Numbered from the stretch's first letter, positions 1 through 27,100 are shown. The stretch: 64,000 nt of DNA from Pterobdella sp. o SKG-2022 (GCA_964035795.1 OZ038323.1:12102786-12166785); one strand, 5' to 3'. The notes: generated from the letters alone by a model not told the origin. Made by a program: numbers and translations.

Positions 1-56
1 TTTTTTATTATTGTTATTTTTATTTTTTATTATTGTTATTTTTATTTTTTATTTTA
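1..56. repeat. T-rich tandem repeat at window edge
   Basis: Two to three copies of a unit of about 24 bp built from runs of T and TATTATTG. It is cut by the window start, so its full length is unknown. Confidence 0.8.
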
Positions 57-121
57 ACGTAGAAAAATGACTAAGGAATGTTGGGTAAAGTTGCGGGATT
101 TTACATGCCTTGATAACAATG

Positions 122-352
122 GAAAAAATAACAATAATAAGAAGAAAAAAAAATAACAATAATAAGAAGAAAAAAAAATAACAATAATAAGAAGAAAAAA
201 AAATAACAATAATAAGAAGAAAAAAAAATAACAATAATAAGAAGAAAAAAAAAAAACAATAATAAGAAGAAAAAAAAATAACAATAATAAGAAGAAAAAA
301 AAATAACAATAATAAGAAGAAAAAAAATAACAATAATAAGAAGAAAAAAAAA
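122..352. repeat. AT-rich minisatellite, about 26-bp unit
   Basis: About nine head-to-tail copies of a unit made of AATAACAATAATAAGAAG followed by a run of A. Copies differ mainly in the length of the A run. All T-rich antisense frames here are by-products of the repeat, not genes. Confidence 0.95.
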
Positions 353-2261
<1,909 letters not shown>

Positions 2262-2525
2262 ATAATACAACAAAAACAACAATATCAGAATACAACAAGA
2301 ACAATATCATAGTACAACAACAAAAATATCATAATACAACAATAACAACAATATCATAATACAAAAACAACAACAATAATAATATCATAGTACAACAACA
2401 ACAATAATATCATAATACAACAATATCATAATACAACAACAACAATAATATCATAGTACAACAACAACAATAATATCATAGTACAACAACAACAATAACA
2501 TCATAACACATCAACAATAATAATA
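2262..2525. repeat. A/C-rich minisatellite, about 25-bp unit
   Basis: Irregular tandem copies built from AATAATATCATAGTACAAC and extra CAA triplets. Units vary in length, which points to slippage on top of unit duplication. Confidence 0.85.
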
Positions 2526-2897
2526 ATAGTATATGTACGGACTGTGCAAATTATTTTGGATTTAAGAACCGCATAAAGAGGGAGCACTCAATAAAGGATA
2601 TTTCAAAGCACAAAGCTTTTTTTAAGGAAGGCTCTTCCAATCACTCCTCTCAAGCACTCGGTGGTGTCAGCCCACCAATCACCGTCACTCTAACTAATGA
2701 TAATATTAGCCTTAAATAGCGTTGCATTTATATGAAGGGAAACAAAAAATGCTATTTTAAATAAAATAAGAAGTGAATCATGAGAGGTGTCAAATGAGGA
2801 TATCAACTGGGTGGTCGTAATGTGATGATGGTGACGTCATCAAACCCCATGCAACCATACACAATTAAATTCTAACATTTCAGATAAGACGGCCACA

Positions 2898-3644
2898 ATG
2901 AAGGTCAAAAACACTAACTTATCTTCCTCTTCATACATTTCATCCTCTTCTTCTCCAGACACCAATCCACCTCCACCATTCAGCTCTAAGCTCCAAAACC
3001 CACCCACCCTCTACACACCCATTTGCCACTCATTCATCCACCAAACGGAAGCCATATATGTAGAAGTTTTTTTTCAAAACGACCGAAATGCTGGCGGAGA
3101 TGATGGAAATGTTGGAGAGAGATACAGACGTGGTAAGAAGGATAATGAAACAGGGGATGATGGGTCAAGAGATTTGAGAAGAGGGGGAGGGATCGATGGT
3201 GGAAGCCAAATGGGCTTTACCAAGTTGCCCGGGTACACTGTTGATTGTCAAAATGGGAACATCAATAATAAAAGCAATAATAACAATATCAATAAAAACA
3301 ACAATAATAACAATAAAAAAGATATAACTAATAATGAGGAAAACGAGATTGGTTGTGTCAGAAATAATAACAATAATAATAACGTCGAAAAAAACAACAA
3401 CAAAGAAAACAACAACAACAAAAAAAACAACAACAACAAAAACAACAAAAACATAGAAAACAACAACAACAATATTTTAAACAACAAAAGCAAAACGACA
3501 AAGAGTGTGTGGTTCAAGGAAGATGAGTTGAGGAGGAGATGCATCAGAAACAAGTTGTATGGGGAAGAGAGGGGGACGGAGAAGGCCTTTAAAAAATTGT
3601 GCTTCAAAGTACGCAAAAGCAAAAATATCAAAAGAGGTTATTGA
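2898..3644 (+). CDS. Asn-rich hypothetical ORF (248 codons)
   Basis: I do not recognise this protein. The ATG has a strong context (GCCACAATG) and lies just after a possible splice acceptor (ATTTCAG at about 2882). The frame is also open upstream of the ATG to that acceptor, so this could be a last exon of a larger gene. The protein has a Ser/Pro-rich start, a Gly/Arg/Asp-rich middle, a long Asn-rich tract at about residues 115-198 built on AAC and AAT codons, and a basic C-terminal end of about 45 residues with normal composition (around VWFKEDELRRRCIRNKLYG). No domain is evident. It may be a real low-complexity protein or a chance frame across an AAC/AAT repeat. The basic tail with mixed codons favours a real exon. 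Confidence 0.4.
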   Translation: MKVKNTNLSSSSYISSSSSPDTNPPPPFSSKLQNPPTLYTPICHSFIHQTEAIYVEVFFQNDRNAGGDDGNVGERYRRGKKDNETGDDGSRDLRRGGGIDGGSQMGFTKLPGYTVDCQNGNINNKSNNNNINKNNNNNNKKDITNNEENEIGCVRNNNNNNNVEKNNNKENNNNKKNNNNKNNKNIENNNNNILNNKSKTTKSVWFKEDELRRRCIRNKLYGEERGTEKAFKKLCFKVRKSKNIKRGY

Positions 3645-5860
3645 TGATTATTTAATTTTTCAATCATTTAATTGTAGTTTTGAATAGAGCCAGTATTAGT
3701 GCGAAGGATCAATAAGAATCATATGGCTTAGGGATGTATTGGCTTTCAGCTTGCATATAAGTATACGCCTTCTAATTGAGCTGAGCATCTATAATTGCTT
3801 CAAACTTTTGTTTCTCCTAATTGATATTCTGTTTATTTTTTGTTTCTAATTATGTTGCTTAGCGCCTCATTAGGCTGCTCAGAGTGATTGAGGCCCGTTC
3901 CGATGCATTTTATGGATTCAAAGGCACTATTACCATGCTTACTCAATATCAAAGTTTGCCATTTTACTAGACCTTGTCATAAGAACACTGCAATTCTTGA
4001 TGACTTTTTGGTATCGTGTGGAATTTGTAATTTCTATAATTATCAATCCCCATACCATTCACACACATCCACCTCACTCCTACCCATTCTATTTTACTTT
4101 CACCCGTTTTCACCACCGCCATCCCACTACCCTACCACCACACCCCCTACTACCACCACCACAACACCACACCACCACCCACAGTGATCAGAACAACAGG
4201 CACAATCATCTGCATGCCATTAATTCTCTTGTGTTTATGCATCCGACCTGACGAATCTCTAAACATCAGTAATAATGAAGAGGAAGACGACAAAGATTAT
4301 GTTTATTATTAATCTCAGCTTATTATAGTTTATTTTATTATTTATTTTTGAAAATGTTTAGTGTTGAATGGATTGTTACGACTAGAGCCTTTGCGGCATT
4401 TGACTGCAATAGAGGCATCCAGTTTGAGATGCCCTCTTTGAAGAAATTTTTCAAAATATAAGCTTTTGTTATTTGCTCAAGTTGCTCAAACATCGGCTTT
4501 CATTTATTTTGATTTCAAAACACCCACACCACCTCACCACGTTTTGCTTGTCATTATTTTTGGATACTTTTCAACTTAATTTTAAACTATTTATTCTAAT
4601 ATTTTATTTACCCATTGATTTATTTATTGAACCGTTTGTTTTTAAACTTTGTCAATGGCTTGACACAAGCTTTCCATGTTTCTCCGAACCTTCCTTGGAT
4701 CTTTCTAGAACCTCTTTTCGGTGTAGGCATTTTCAATATCTCCAAATAAAAGTCAATTTTCTACGAGCGAAAATCATTGAAAAAATGAAACTTTAAATTT
4801 GCCACTAAATATGTGTGAAATAATAGAGGGAACGAATGTATTAAGTAAGAAATTTTTGAATACATGGACACAGGAACAAAAATTAGAATTGTCGGAAGCT
4901 TAAAAACATGCGCACATTCGATGTTTTGTTGAAGAATAAAACAAAATGTGTTTTTTTTGCACATCAAATGTTTTTTAACAAATAGAATTCTATATACTTC
5001 CTCAAAACTGTGAAGAGCTTTCAAAAGCACGTTTCAGAAATTAGCTGAACTTTTCGGTATGTGAAACCTCAGCATAGTGTGGTCTATTTGAAAATTTCAC
5101 TAATGAATATTTATAAGGCTTCAAGATGTTTGTGAGAATTTGAAAACAAGGCAGTTGCTTAAAATACACTTGAGATATGCAGATTAATCATCTCTTCAGT
5201 TTTAACGAGACATTCATCCATTATCGCTCAAGTGATCTCCGCAAACGGCCCTTTATTCATGCCACAATGGGGTCTTCATAAGGGTCAAGTGGTCTTCTTA
5301 TTACATTTCAATGAGTCGTTTGATATCTCTGAGATTAGGTTATGGCATTTTTTAACTCCACACTACAACCAATGATAGACAAGTGTCACCATATGGTCTC
5401 AATAACAAGTCTAAACAACTTCAATAAACATTACTAACTCCATAAAAAAAGAGACTGCCCTATCGACACCAACATTCACTACATCTAATCTTAACCCACT
5501 TGGAGACAAAATACATCACCTACAAGCATCTGAACCTCCAAACCTCCCTTTCTTTCCACCTTCTACATCTCTTTACCTCCCTTTCTTTCACCCTCTACAA
5601 TTCTTCACCTTCCTACCTTCCACTCTCTAAACCACTTCACTTCCCAAGCATCAAACCAAAAATTCTAGAGAAAAATTAGGTGTAATTTTTGAAAACTATA
5701 TCTACATTGAACAAACACTCGGCCACATTATCCGTCAAAAAGCACAATGAATTGGATTAATAATTCAGATTTATTTTTTTTTGGTCTTTTTATACAAGAC
5801 TTCCGTTTTTATACAAGACTTTCGTTTTTTATAACACAAATAATAAAATATCCAGTCGTG
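3645..5860. other. Intergenic upstream of KDM5, no gene recognised
   Basis: AT-rich. Contains a C/A-rich patch (about 4050-4190) and a CT-rich patch (about 5530-5640) but no exon I can support. Confidence 0.5.
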
Positions 5861-6152
5861 CTTTTCGACACTCATCACCCAAAACCTGGAACACCCTCCC
5901 ACAACATATAAGAAACTGTGAGAGTCTGACATTATTTAAAAAACTCTTAATAACGTATTTATTTGAAATCGCTTTCAACCTCTGATAATACCTAATTCAT
6001 TTGAACATCGAATTTCCTACTGAACTCACCATTTTCACCTTTATATATATTTTTTTCTCCAAATGTTTTAATGTTCTTACTCTCATATTGGATCGGACGA
6101 GAGCGCCTCAGTTTCTTTCCCTGGCGCTATATAAATTGACCATTATTATTAT
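5861..6152 (+). mobile_element. 3' end of a CR1/L2-like LINE
   Basis: The frame 5861-5985 ends in TGA and encodes a stretch typical of the C-terminus of CR1/L2-type LINE ORF2 proteins: SPKTWNTLPQHIRNCESLT, then LFKKLL and YLFEIAF. The 3' UTR follows and ends in GGCGCTATATAAATTG and an ATT-rich tail. The rest of the element is absent, as expected for a 5'-truncated insertion. A second short copy of the same tail lies in KDM5 intron 1 at about 6825-6850. Confidence 0.75.
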
Positions 6153-6571
6153 TATATTAATTTTTTTTTGGAATCAAGTTGCAAGCTCACTTTTTTGCAA
6201 AATATTTTTTTAGATGAGATGAAAAAAAAATGAAGTAAAGTCGATACTGAGGATGCAAGTACCTTTTGAAAGAAAATCTGAATTGATCTTCTATATTCCT
6301 TTCAGCTTATTTTTACATACCTTTCATCTCATTGTCATTCAAACTATTTGTCATGACGAAAAATTTTTGATAATACTAAGTCAACTATGTTCATGTAAAA
6401 ATAAATTTGAATTATCTAAAAAATTTGCGTTTCATTAATCCATTCATTTGACGGTTACTAAAGGTAAAAGGATAATGAAAGATTAGTCGCATCATTATTG
6501 TTATTATTTTACAAATCGAGAATGTGTTATATTGGAGACTTTGAAATTTCGAAAGTAAAATTTTGAAATAA

Positions 6572-18443
<11,872 letters not shown>

Positions 18444-19853
18444 CTTTCTAGCATTTTGTTTGTGTATTATGGAGTTACGAGGATTTCAAGATATTGTTCA
18501 TGTATTGAGTTTGCATTCGTGTTGGGACGTCTTTGAAAGGAGTGAAACACTCGAAGGTGCAAACATTTTCATTAAGTGGCATATTATTGACCTTATCATC
18601 TCAATAACGTTTGTTTAAGTCAATATTTCAAATCTCAAACGTCGTCGATAGAAGCATTTCTTTTTTAATTATCAATAAATATCTGTTATTTTTTTTGTAT
18701 AATTGGAAAGGTTTGACATTGTGGTGCTAATGCTCCTTCTTCGTCTGATGAGACTTCACTTGAAGGGTTCCAAAGGTAATGTAAATAGGGCAAAAATTTT
18801 AATTATTTTTTTGTCAAATTGCTCGCTAAAAATGTTTGTGAAACAGCAGCTAACTGTTGACCCAACACAAATCAAAGTGAGTATCTCAGCCTTATGTTCT
18901 ACTGGCTGAGCTATACGGACTGAAAAAACAATATTTGTACCAAAAATTTTTATAATTGTCTTTCAGTCAATAATTCTGGATCGACTATCAGTTTGATAGC
19001 ATAAAATTCTCGTCTAGATGAGGTATTTGAAAGCTGAAAACAACTAAAAAAATTACTCAAAATTTGATGTAATTGATTTTAATGGCGTCTGCAAAAGTTG
19101 CCGATAAACCTCGCTCAAATGCATCTTCTTTTCATAATTAGTGTTTGGCAACCATAATTTATTTTCGCCATACAAGCATTGATTCGACTAAAATTAGTTG
19201 AGTTTCTGAATAAAAAATGATTATGGGACCAAGTTGGTCAATTTCTCTCAATTGGTTTCTTCTCCTGTAAAGTCATTAGTCATTAAATTTAATGTAATGT
19301 AATGCGGTATTTATAAAGCGCTTTTCCTTATAGATCAAAGCACTTGTTAAAAATTTAATGTAGCAAAAACACACTGTGGAACAGGTGCTAATTGTCGGCC
19401 CACACGGGCTTTTTAATGTTTGTCACATGATTATTCAGTGTTTCTGCCATTAAAAAAAATTTCAATAAATTATATACTTTTTTCAGAATAAGGTATTATT
19501 TTAATATTTTTTCAAATATATGTAAGTGAGCTATACAGCGCTTGAACCTAAGTGCTTAGTTATACAAATATTGGGTTTGGTCTTTCGGATTAACAGTCGA
19601 TTTTTTAGTCAAGTAATGAGTTTTTTTATATAAAAATAGTTTTTAACAACAAAAAAATTTATAGTATTTTGTTTTTTTTTTAATTTTTACAATTATCAGT
19701 AGCTATTTTTATTTATTTTTGTCAATCAAAGATGAATCATTCATAAAGAGAAAAATGTATAATTTGTTGGATATTATTTTAAAAATTCATGTTTTTTTGA
19801 AACCATCAAAAAAAATCAATTCATATTGAGGTTATACAAATTTTTTTTGCAGA
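18444..19853. other. KDM5-Ral intergenic region
   Basis: A likely KDM5 polyadenylation signal AATAAA lies at about 18673. At about 19300-19360 is a sequence like TATTTATAAAGCGC with a nearby GATCAAAGCAC. This hairpin type is common in SINE or LINE 3' ends. No coding exon is recognised. Confidence 0.5.
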
Positions 19854-22800
19854 ATGAGTTCACCACAAGCTATCCACAAAGTGATCATGGTGGGCAGTGG
19901 AGGGGTGGGCAAGTCTGCTTTGACCCTCCAGTTCATGTATGACGAGGTAATTTACTATTGGTCATAGTGTGCTTTGAATGCTCACACTAACTACAACTTT
20001 ATAATAAATGCATGTGTACTAGAATAATATTCTAGGTATTTTTGTTTGATGATGTATTCACAATAATTAAAAATCACAGTTCATTGAAGATTATGAGCCA
20101 ACAAAAGCTGACTCATACAGGAAAAAAGTGGTGGTTGATGGGGTGGAAGTGCAGGTGAGTTTGCTCATTTGATGACCTTTTGTTCTTCATTTCAAAATTG
20201 TTTGTAACTACATTTCATAGAGATAAAATTAAAATGGTGCACGTAGGTGGACATTTTGGACACAGCAGGACAAGAGGATTATGCCGCCATCAGAGACAAC
20301 TATTTCAGGACTGGGGAGGGTTTTCTCTGCGTCTTCTCCATCACTGAACATGAGTCTTTTGATCAAACCTGTGACTTTAGGTTTTTATTTTTTATCAAGT
20401 GGTGTGTGACAAAAACACTATGAATGTCTGTTAAATGAGAAGTTTGATTGGAATAAGGAGTCATTAGCACTAAACAATTCCACAATTGGACAGAGGTCTG
20501 AGATAGAAGTCCACACAGTGAGAAGAGTTTTGGGCAGAATGAAGTGTGGTAAAGCATCTGGTAGTTTTGGAGTTGTTGCAGAAATTTTGCAAGCTTCTGG
20601 TGAAGTAGGCATTAACCGTATGACAGACTTTTTCAATGGTATCTTAGATGAATATAAAATACCTGAAGAGTGGAATACGAGCGTGATCCTCAACTGCTTC
20701 AAAAAGAAGGGTGAGGCAACTGACAGAGGGAATTATAGAGGTTTGAAACTATTGGAGCACTTGATGAAGTTTTTCAAAAAGGTTATTGAGGAAGAAATTA
20801 GAGGTCAGGTAAGTATCGACTCAATGCTGTTCAGATTCATGCCAGGTAGAAGTACCATCGATGCTATTTTCATAACTTGACAGTTGGCAATAGAAAAAAA
20901 CTGTAATTTCCTTTTGTTGACCTAAAAAAAGCCTTCGATAGAGTTCCAAGAGAAGTTGTTAAGTGGTCCTTAAGGAAGCTTGCAGTGATGGAGTGTTAGT
21001 AAGGATGGTCATGGCTATGTACTCAGGTAGCAAGAGTTGAGTCAGAAGAAATAATGTGCTGGGTAACAAGTTCAGTGTGAAGGTTGGTGTCCACCAAGGT
21101 TCTGTACTGAGTCCTTTACTCTTCATCATTGTTCTAGAAGCGCTATCCAGTGAATGCAGAAATAGGTCCATGTGGGAATTGTTGTATGTTGATGACTTGG
21201 TGCTTATTGCTAAAAGCCTGAAAGAGTTAGAGGACAGTTACTGTTCTTGGAAAAACAGTATTGAAAGCAAGGGTCTTAGAGTGAACATGAAAAAAACGAA
21301 GGTTATGGTCAGTGCTCTAAATCAAGGTCCAAGTTTCCAGTCTGGAAAACACTCTTGTGGAGTGTGTTTTAAAGGTGTTAGCGTCAACTCTATACTTTGC
21401 ATTCTATGTATGGGCTCACAAACGCTGTAGTGGCCTAAAAAGCAAATTGGCTTTTGCCATAAACTTCAAATTTAAGGCGTGTTTAGATCCCCAAGTTAGT
21501 GATGATGATTATAAGGCCTTTGAACTTGATGGAAATAAATATGAAGTGGTTAACCAATTTTGTTATTCAGGAGATATGATTAGTGCTGGAGATGGAGCTG
21601 AAGCTAGTATTATTGCCCGTGTAAGGTCTGGTTGGAAGAGTTTTAGGGTACTGTTGCCTCTGTTAGCCAGTCAGGTCATTTCACTTAAGACAAAAGGGCG
21701 TTAATATGCTGCTTGCGTCTAAAGTGTTATGGTTTATGATAGTGAGACCTGGCTTCTTAAGGTGGAAGATACTGCTAGAATATCCAGAGCTGATAAGATG
21801 ATGATCAGGTGGATGTGCAATGAAAGCTTAAAGGTTGGCAGATCATCAGATGAATTCAGGGACAGACTGGGAATTCCAGACATCACTGAGGTGCTACGCA
21901 AAAATAGACTGAAATGGTTTGGGCATGTAATGAGGAACAAGGTAGACCAAGAAAATCATGGTCCCAATTAGTAAGCAACGACCTTAGAAGAATGAAACTC
22001 AATTCTGAACTTGCCCAAGACCGTAGATTGTGGAGAAGAGCCATTATGTGACCCTATCCAACCCATGCTAACATGGAAACGGACGCAAAATGATGATGAT
22101 GTGTTTTCAATATTATTCTCCTTCCTCTTACTTTTGTGGATTTATTATCTAATATTCCTACATCTATGTTATGCTTCTATATATTATAATACAATATGTG
22201 AACTTTCATTGTCAACTTTTGCAATATGGTGTATGATGGCTACCCTCAGAGAGCAGATATTGCGGGTGAAGAGTGACGAGAACATCCCGTTGTTGTTGGT
22301 AGGAAACAAGGCAGATCTGAGTTCAAGGAGGCAGGTGAGTGCCGAGGAAGGAATGATGAGAGCCCAGAAGTGGAAGGTGCCTTATGTCGAGACATCAGCA
22401 AAAACCAAGGACAATGTTGATAAGGTGAAAGCTTTTGTTATCCTTTAAACATATTTCTGAATGAATTATGCAAACCTTTTGTTTTTATTATGTTAATTAG
22501 CAGCAACTACCTTTGATCATTCTCAAGTGGTCAACAAAGACACTTTTTCATTTTTATGTGTCCAACTCTTTTAAGCAAGCTTTATCTACTCCCTATCCTT
22601 ATTATTTTTTTAGAATCCTTCAAATCACTATTGTTACTTTTAACTTTTTATTTTCATCTACAAACGCATCTTTTTTGCCTTTATCATCGCTAGCTCTTGT
22701 GCCGTTTAAAATATTTGAAATCATCACCCTTATTAGTTGTATATAATTAATTTATAATGAACAAAGATCAATATGAATCATTAACACCCAAGGTGTTTTA

Positions 22801-22930
22801 CGACCTCATGAAGTTGATCAGAGACAAGAAGAACCAGGAGATGGCTTTGAACAACAGTAGAGACCCTACCAAACAAGATAGTGGTCACAAGAAAGGAAAC
22901 AAAAAGAAGAGGAAATGCATCATCTTATAA
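19854..22930 (+). CDS. RAL: Ral small GTPase, five exons
   Basis: Ras-superfamily switch that acts at membranes in exocytosis (exocyst) and signalling downstream of Ras via RalGDS. Exons are 19854-19946, 20080-20154, 20247-20380, 22250-22424 and 22793-22930, and all phases agree, giving about 204 residues, the usual Ral length. The sequence shows the P-loop [11 protein letters not shown], the Ral effector loop [23 protein letters not shown] (G3, with the Gln needed for GTP hydrolysis), NKAD (G4) and ETSAK (G5). A lysine-rich tail ends in CIIL, a CAAX box expected to be geranylgeranylated. The start ATG lies two bases after a strong acceptor (T8GCAG), so the leader is cis- or trans-spliced. 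Intron 3 is swollen to 1.9 kb by a LINE. AATAAA at about 23064 may end the transcript. RalA versus RalB is not a valid distinction outside vertebrates. Confidence 0.96.
20455..22100 (+). mobile_element. RTE-like LINE in Ral intron 3, decayed
   Basis: Broken frames encode a reverse transcriptase in order: [15 protein letters not shown] near 20525, the NYRGLKLL motif, the [13 protein letters not shown] motif, [13 protein letters not shown], the catalytic [11 protein letters not shown] at about 21180, then the C-terminal [14 protein letters not shown] and [10 protein letters not shown] region. Several stops and frameshifts disable it, for example near 20880, 21000 and 21960. The 3' end runs into an AAAATGATGATGATG tail. 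It is in the same orientation as the host gene and has no endonuclease part that I can see. Confidence 0.85.
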
Positions 22931-24174
22931 GTCATTTTTGTGTGTGTATGTGATATGAATGATGTGTGTATTTATGGATGTGTGTATGTCTATAAATATT
23001 TCAGTTATGTTTTGTTAGAAGTGTGTTCCATGGAGGCTTGCTTTTATGAACTAGTTAATGTCAAATAAAAATAATTGAAAACACTGCGAGTAAAAAACGT
23101 CGATAGCTTTGCATGTTTGTGTCGTCATCATCACATCCACCAAGAGCTTATAATTGGGGCTTTAGTGAACGCTTGCTTCAGATTGGTAGATGTTCATATG
23201 ATTTCATGCTGGTTTGAGGTGCAATGCGCCAATGATAACACCAAGTTTGTAGTTTCGAGGTAGGATTTCGCGGTTATTTGGCAACTAGGTGACTGGCTTT
23301 TTAAAAATTATATTTGATAAAGGCTAAGATTTGCCGTAAATCATTTTTCCAGATTTTATTCCCGATAATGATGATTTCTGTCGAATAAATATTTATTGCC
23401 GAGATTTAAATGGTTTGATTATTTTTTTTTCGCTTAATGCAATTCTGAGTTGAGTTATTAGCACCAACAAAAAATAGTTTGGTGACGAAAGAAGGGAGGC
23501 TTTGCTCAAGTACATAAACAGGCACTTATGTTACCGAGGTACTCGTGCATTTTTGCCAATAAGCCTTTGTGCCGTTAATGCTATTGCAATTTTTTTCTAA
23601 ATTCAGTTTTATTGAAGCAAAAAAGTATAAATATTTATTGCCGAGATTTAAATGGTTTGATTATTTTTTTTTCGCTTAATGCAATTCTGAGTTGAGTTAT
23701 TAGCACCAACAAAAAATAGTTTGGTGACGAAAGAAGGGAGGCTTTGCTCAAGTACATAAACAGGCACTTATGTTACCGAGGTACTCGTGCATTTTTGCCA
23801 ATAAGCCTTTGTGCCGTTAATGCTATTGCAATTTTTTTCTAAATTCAGTTTTATTGAAGCAAAAAAGTAACAAAGGCAGTTATAAGGCACCTTATTTAAA
23901 CACTAAAGGTAATTTTATTAAGTACAAAGCTTACCTCTAGTGTTCAAATAATTTGCAGTATTTACTTTGGCTAAAAAAGCATATATGCAACTTTAGGGCT
24001 TTTTTAATAAACCAATTGATGTTTTTTGTTGTTAGTGTTTTCAGAATCAAATTTTAAATAAAGTCAGTAGGAAGAAATGTAAAATGATATAAAGTTTACT
24101 TTTGGAGGCTCATTTTTTAGTCATGCACTTTTCAACTTCTAGCGCACTTCTCTTGTTTTTTTTCTTAAATAAAT
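22931..24174. other. Ral-ZFYVE1 intergenic region
   Basis: AT-rich, with the putative Ral polyadenylation signal and a direct 242-bp duplication (separate entry). No exon recognised. Confidence 0.5.
23386..23869. repeat. Perfect 242-bp tandem duplication
   Basis: Bases 23386-23627 and 23628-23869 appear identical, including a nine-T run. It contains no gene and lies about 300 bp upstream of the ZFYVE1 start. Confidence 0.93.
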
Positions 24175-27100
24175 ATGCCTACGGAGATTTTGGAAAAAAT
24201 GAGGGATACAGATTTTAAAGTAATTCAAAGTGAAGTTGCAAAAGAGTATGAACCAGAGGATTTCTTTCTCACCCGCATCGATAGGTCGAGGAGTGATGAC
24301 GAAATTAATCAAAAACTGACTGATAATTATAAAAATGACACAGAAGTCTATGAAAAAATCAGTCTTAATTCTTCTACTGAATTAGAAAGTAAAAATATAA
24401 GTAGAAACTCAGAAGATAGTAGTTTGGAGGATGATTGGGGACTGGATAAGTTGATGATGTCATCTTCAATTCTAACTGAAAGCCAATCTTCCAGTTTGAT
24501 GCTGCTCAACCAGCATGAAGAATTGATGGTTTGTCAAAAACTGTTCTAAATGAATTACAAAAAACTTGTAAAAGTATGTATATCATGTATTTACTTTTCA
24601 GCCTCCAAACAAAATGTCTTTTTGTGAGTCATTGAATCTTTCTGCAACAAGTAAGGTCAAAGTGGTGAGTGTGATCGGGAAAACTGGTGAAGGGAAGTCT
24701 CACCTCATGAATGCAACATTTTTTGAAGGCAAAAATGTTTTTGCTACATCATCACAACAAAAAGCTTCTACAATTGGTTGTTGGGCAGCTTATGATTCTT
24801 TGCACCAAGTGCTTCTATTGGACACTGAAGGGTTGCTCAACAACAATAAACAACCAATCAGACTGCTTTTAAAAGTTAATTTTTATTTTATATTTTTTTT
24901 TAAATCTTTAGAAAATAAATTCATTTGAAACATTTTTTCAATAAATATTTAATTAATTTTTATTGTTCGAATCCCAAAATAATCCTCAAAAAGATTTTTA
25001 TCAACACTTGCTTATGATAATCATGTGGTTAAAGGTGATGAGCATATCAGATGTGGTGATTTACAAGACAAGGTCGGAAAGACTTCACAGTGACATGTTC
25101 CAGTTTCTTAGTGATGCATGCACTGTCCTCCACACTCATTTCTCATCCATCCATCCTCTTCCATCCATCATCATCGCACACCAACCCCAATATACAGAAT
25201 TTCTTGCTAAAGGTCCTCAAATTATTAAATTAATATTTCAAAGAGTATTATGATTCATAAACTATTTTTGTTTTCTGAATGATTTGTGATTGAGTTTTCA
25301 AAGCACATCACCCTCCACCACCATAACCCCAAAGGCTCCAAACAGCAAGCTCAGAAGTTGTTGGAAGGGAGGTTTGAGCAGATGGGTCTCACATACCAAC
25401 ACTTTCCTGGTATCCACTATGTAGCCTCCAAGCTGCAACACAAGACAACTCAGAATTACATCTTGCATAATAAAAATAACAGTAATATAAATAATGATTG
25501 TATAATCTGGGGTGATGACAAGTCGAGGGATGGTAAGGACAGCAACTATGGTGAACTGTTACTAGAGGTCAAACAGCTTCTAAACAACAAGCCCTCCAAG
25601 TACCCCTATGATCTTTACAACCTCATCAAGGTTCTCACTTCTTTCTTTGTTTTCATTATTATTGATAGAAGGCAATGGAAATTGGGAGTATATTAATTGC
25701 AAAAATTTTTTGTAAGCACCCTTGGCATAGTGACATAAAACTATTCAAATCAATCTATGTGTACATCATAATTTAAGAATCATCATTTTCAGGAGTTAAA
25801 CTGTAAATTCTCAGGAGCATTGCCAACTTCACCAACCTCTTTCCACCAAATCTTTCTTTGTCTTGCTTCCTGTCTTTCTTGCCGGTACTTTTTGTATTTT
25901 TCAACCTTATGGAACTTCAAGATGCTCAACATGATTCAGTGAACTTTTTAATTCTTTTCTTCTATGTCTTGTTTTCACACACATACAAAAACTCACACAC
26001 CTCAGTTCCACGTGTGATAGAAGCATGAATCACACAGACCTACCACACCGCACACCTCACTCCTGCATGCCAAGCAAACTATACAACAACTCTGTCTACT
26101 ATTGCAAGGTAGTGACAAGGATTATGTATGGTGATGATGATGGTGATTACCATGCAAATTCAAACATATTGTACTAATTAATATGCACAGAAATGTTTGA
26201 GCAAGGGCCGCAAGAGGCTGGTGCAAGTCCCTGCCATGGGTGTGACCTCTTATGCCTGGTCTGGGTCAGTTCCATGAATAACTTCCCCCTTACATTCTTT
26301 AGTACATGCCTTTACATTTGAAAATCTTTCGGGTGATGAATTGTTGACTTTTTGACCAACATTTGCAGGTACAGCTTACACTGCAGTGAGTGTGGAGTAA
26401 TATACAAAAGCAGACAGTTATGGTGGGGAAACATTCCTCCCGAGAAGGAAGCTGTCACCATGATGAATAAGCATGTGTGGCCTGGTGTGAGTTTGTGTGT
26501 GTTTCATGAAGCCCATATGATAAGATTTGAAAGTAATGTCATGAGTGCTGAGATGATGCTGATGATGATCAGGAGGGCTTGAGACACCAGGGAAGCAGCA
26601 TTGAGGTGAACATGGGGCAAAGGGTGGTTGATGGGGTGGTCGGGGTGTCTGAGTGCTTGCTTGCCCCGTCCAAGTATGTCAAAGAGTGGTTCAGCCATCA
26701 AATCAATCCTCCTTACTGGGAACCTGACCATCTTATCAAGGTGGCAGTGTGGATGAATTGTTGATGGAGGTGTGAGTGAATGGGTGGGTTGATGGAGGTG
26801 TGGGTGGATGAGTGGTTGATGGAGGTGTGAGTGGATGGTTGTGAGGAATGAGAGTAATTATGACTCACCATGCAGAGCTGTCGTATGTGCAAGGTGCTCT
26901 TTTCTGACGTCATCAGAATTCACCACTGCAGAGCGTGTGGCAGGTTTCTAATGTTTATTTATGACTGTAGTTGTATGTGCTTTCCTTTTATAACCTGGAT
27001 GAAAGTAGATTCTAATATGAACAAACTGATGTATTGATAGCATTGTGAAATGGCTTGCTAAATAGTATTAGCTGACAATGGCAAAAATAACTATGTTTTT

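Noticed and set aside
20455..22100. A functional reverse transcriptase gene
   Set aside because: The YVDD motif is present, but several stops and frameshifts break the reading frame.
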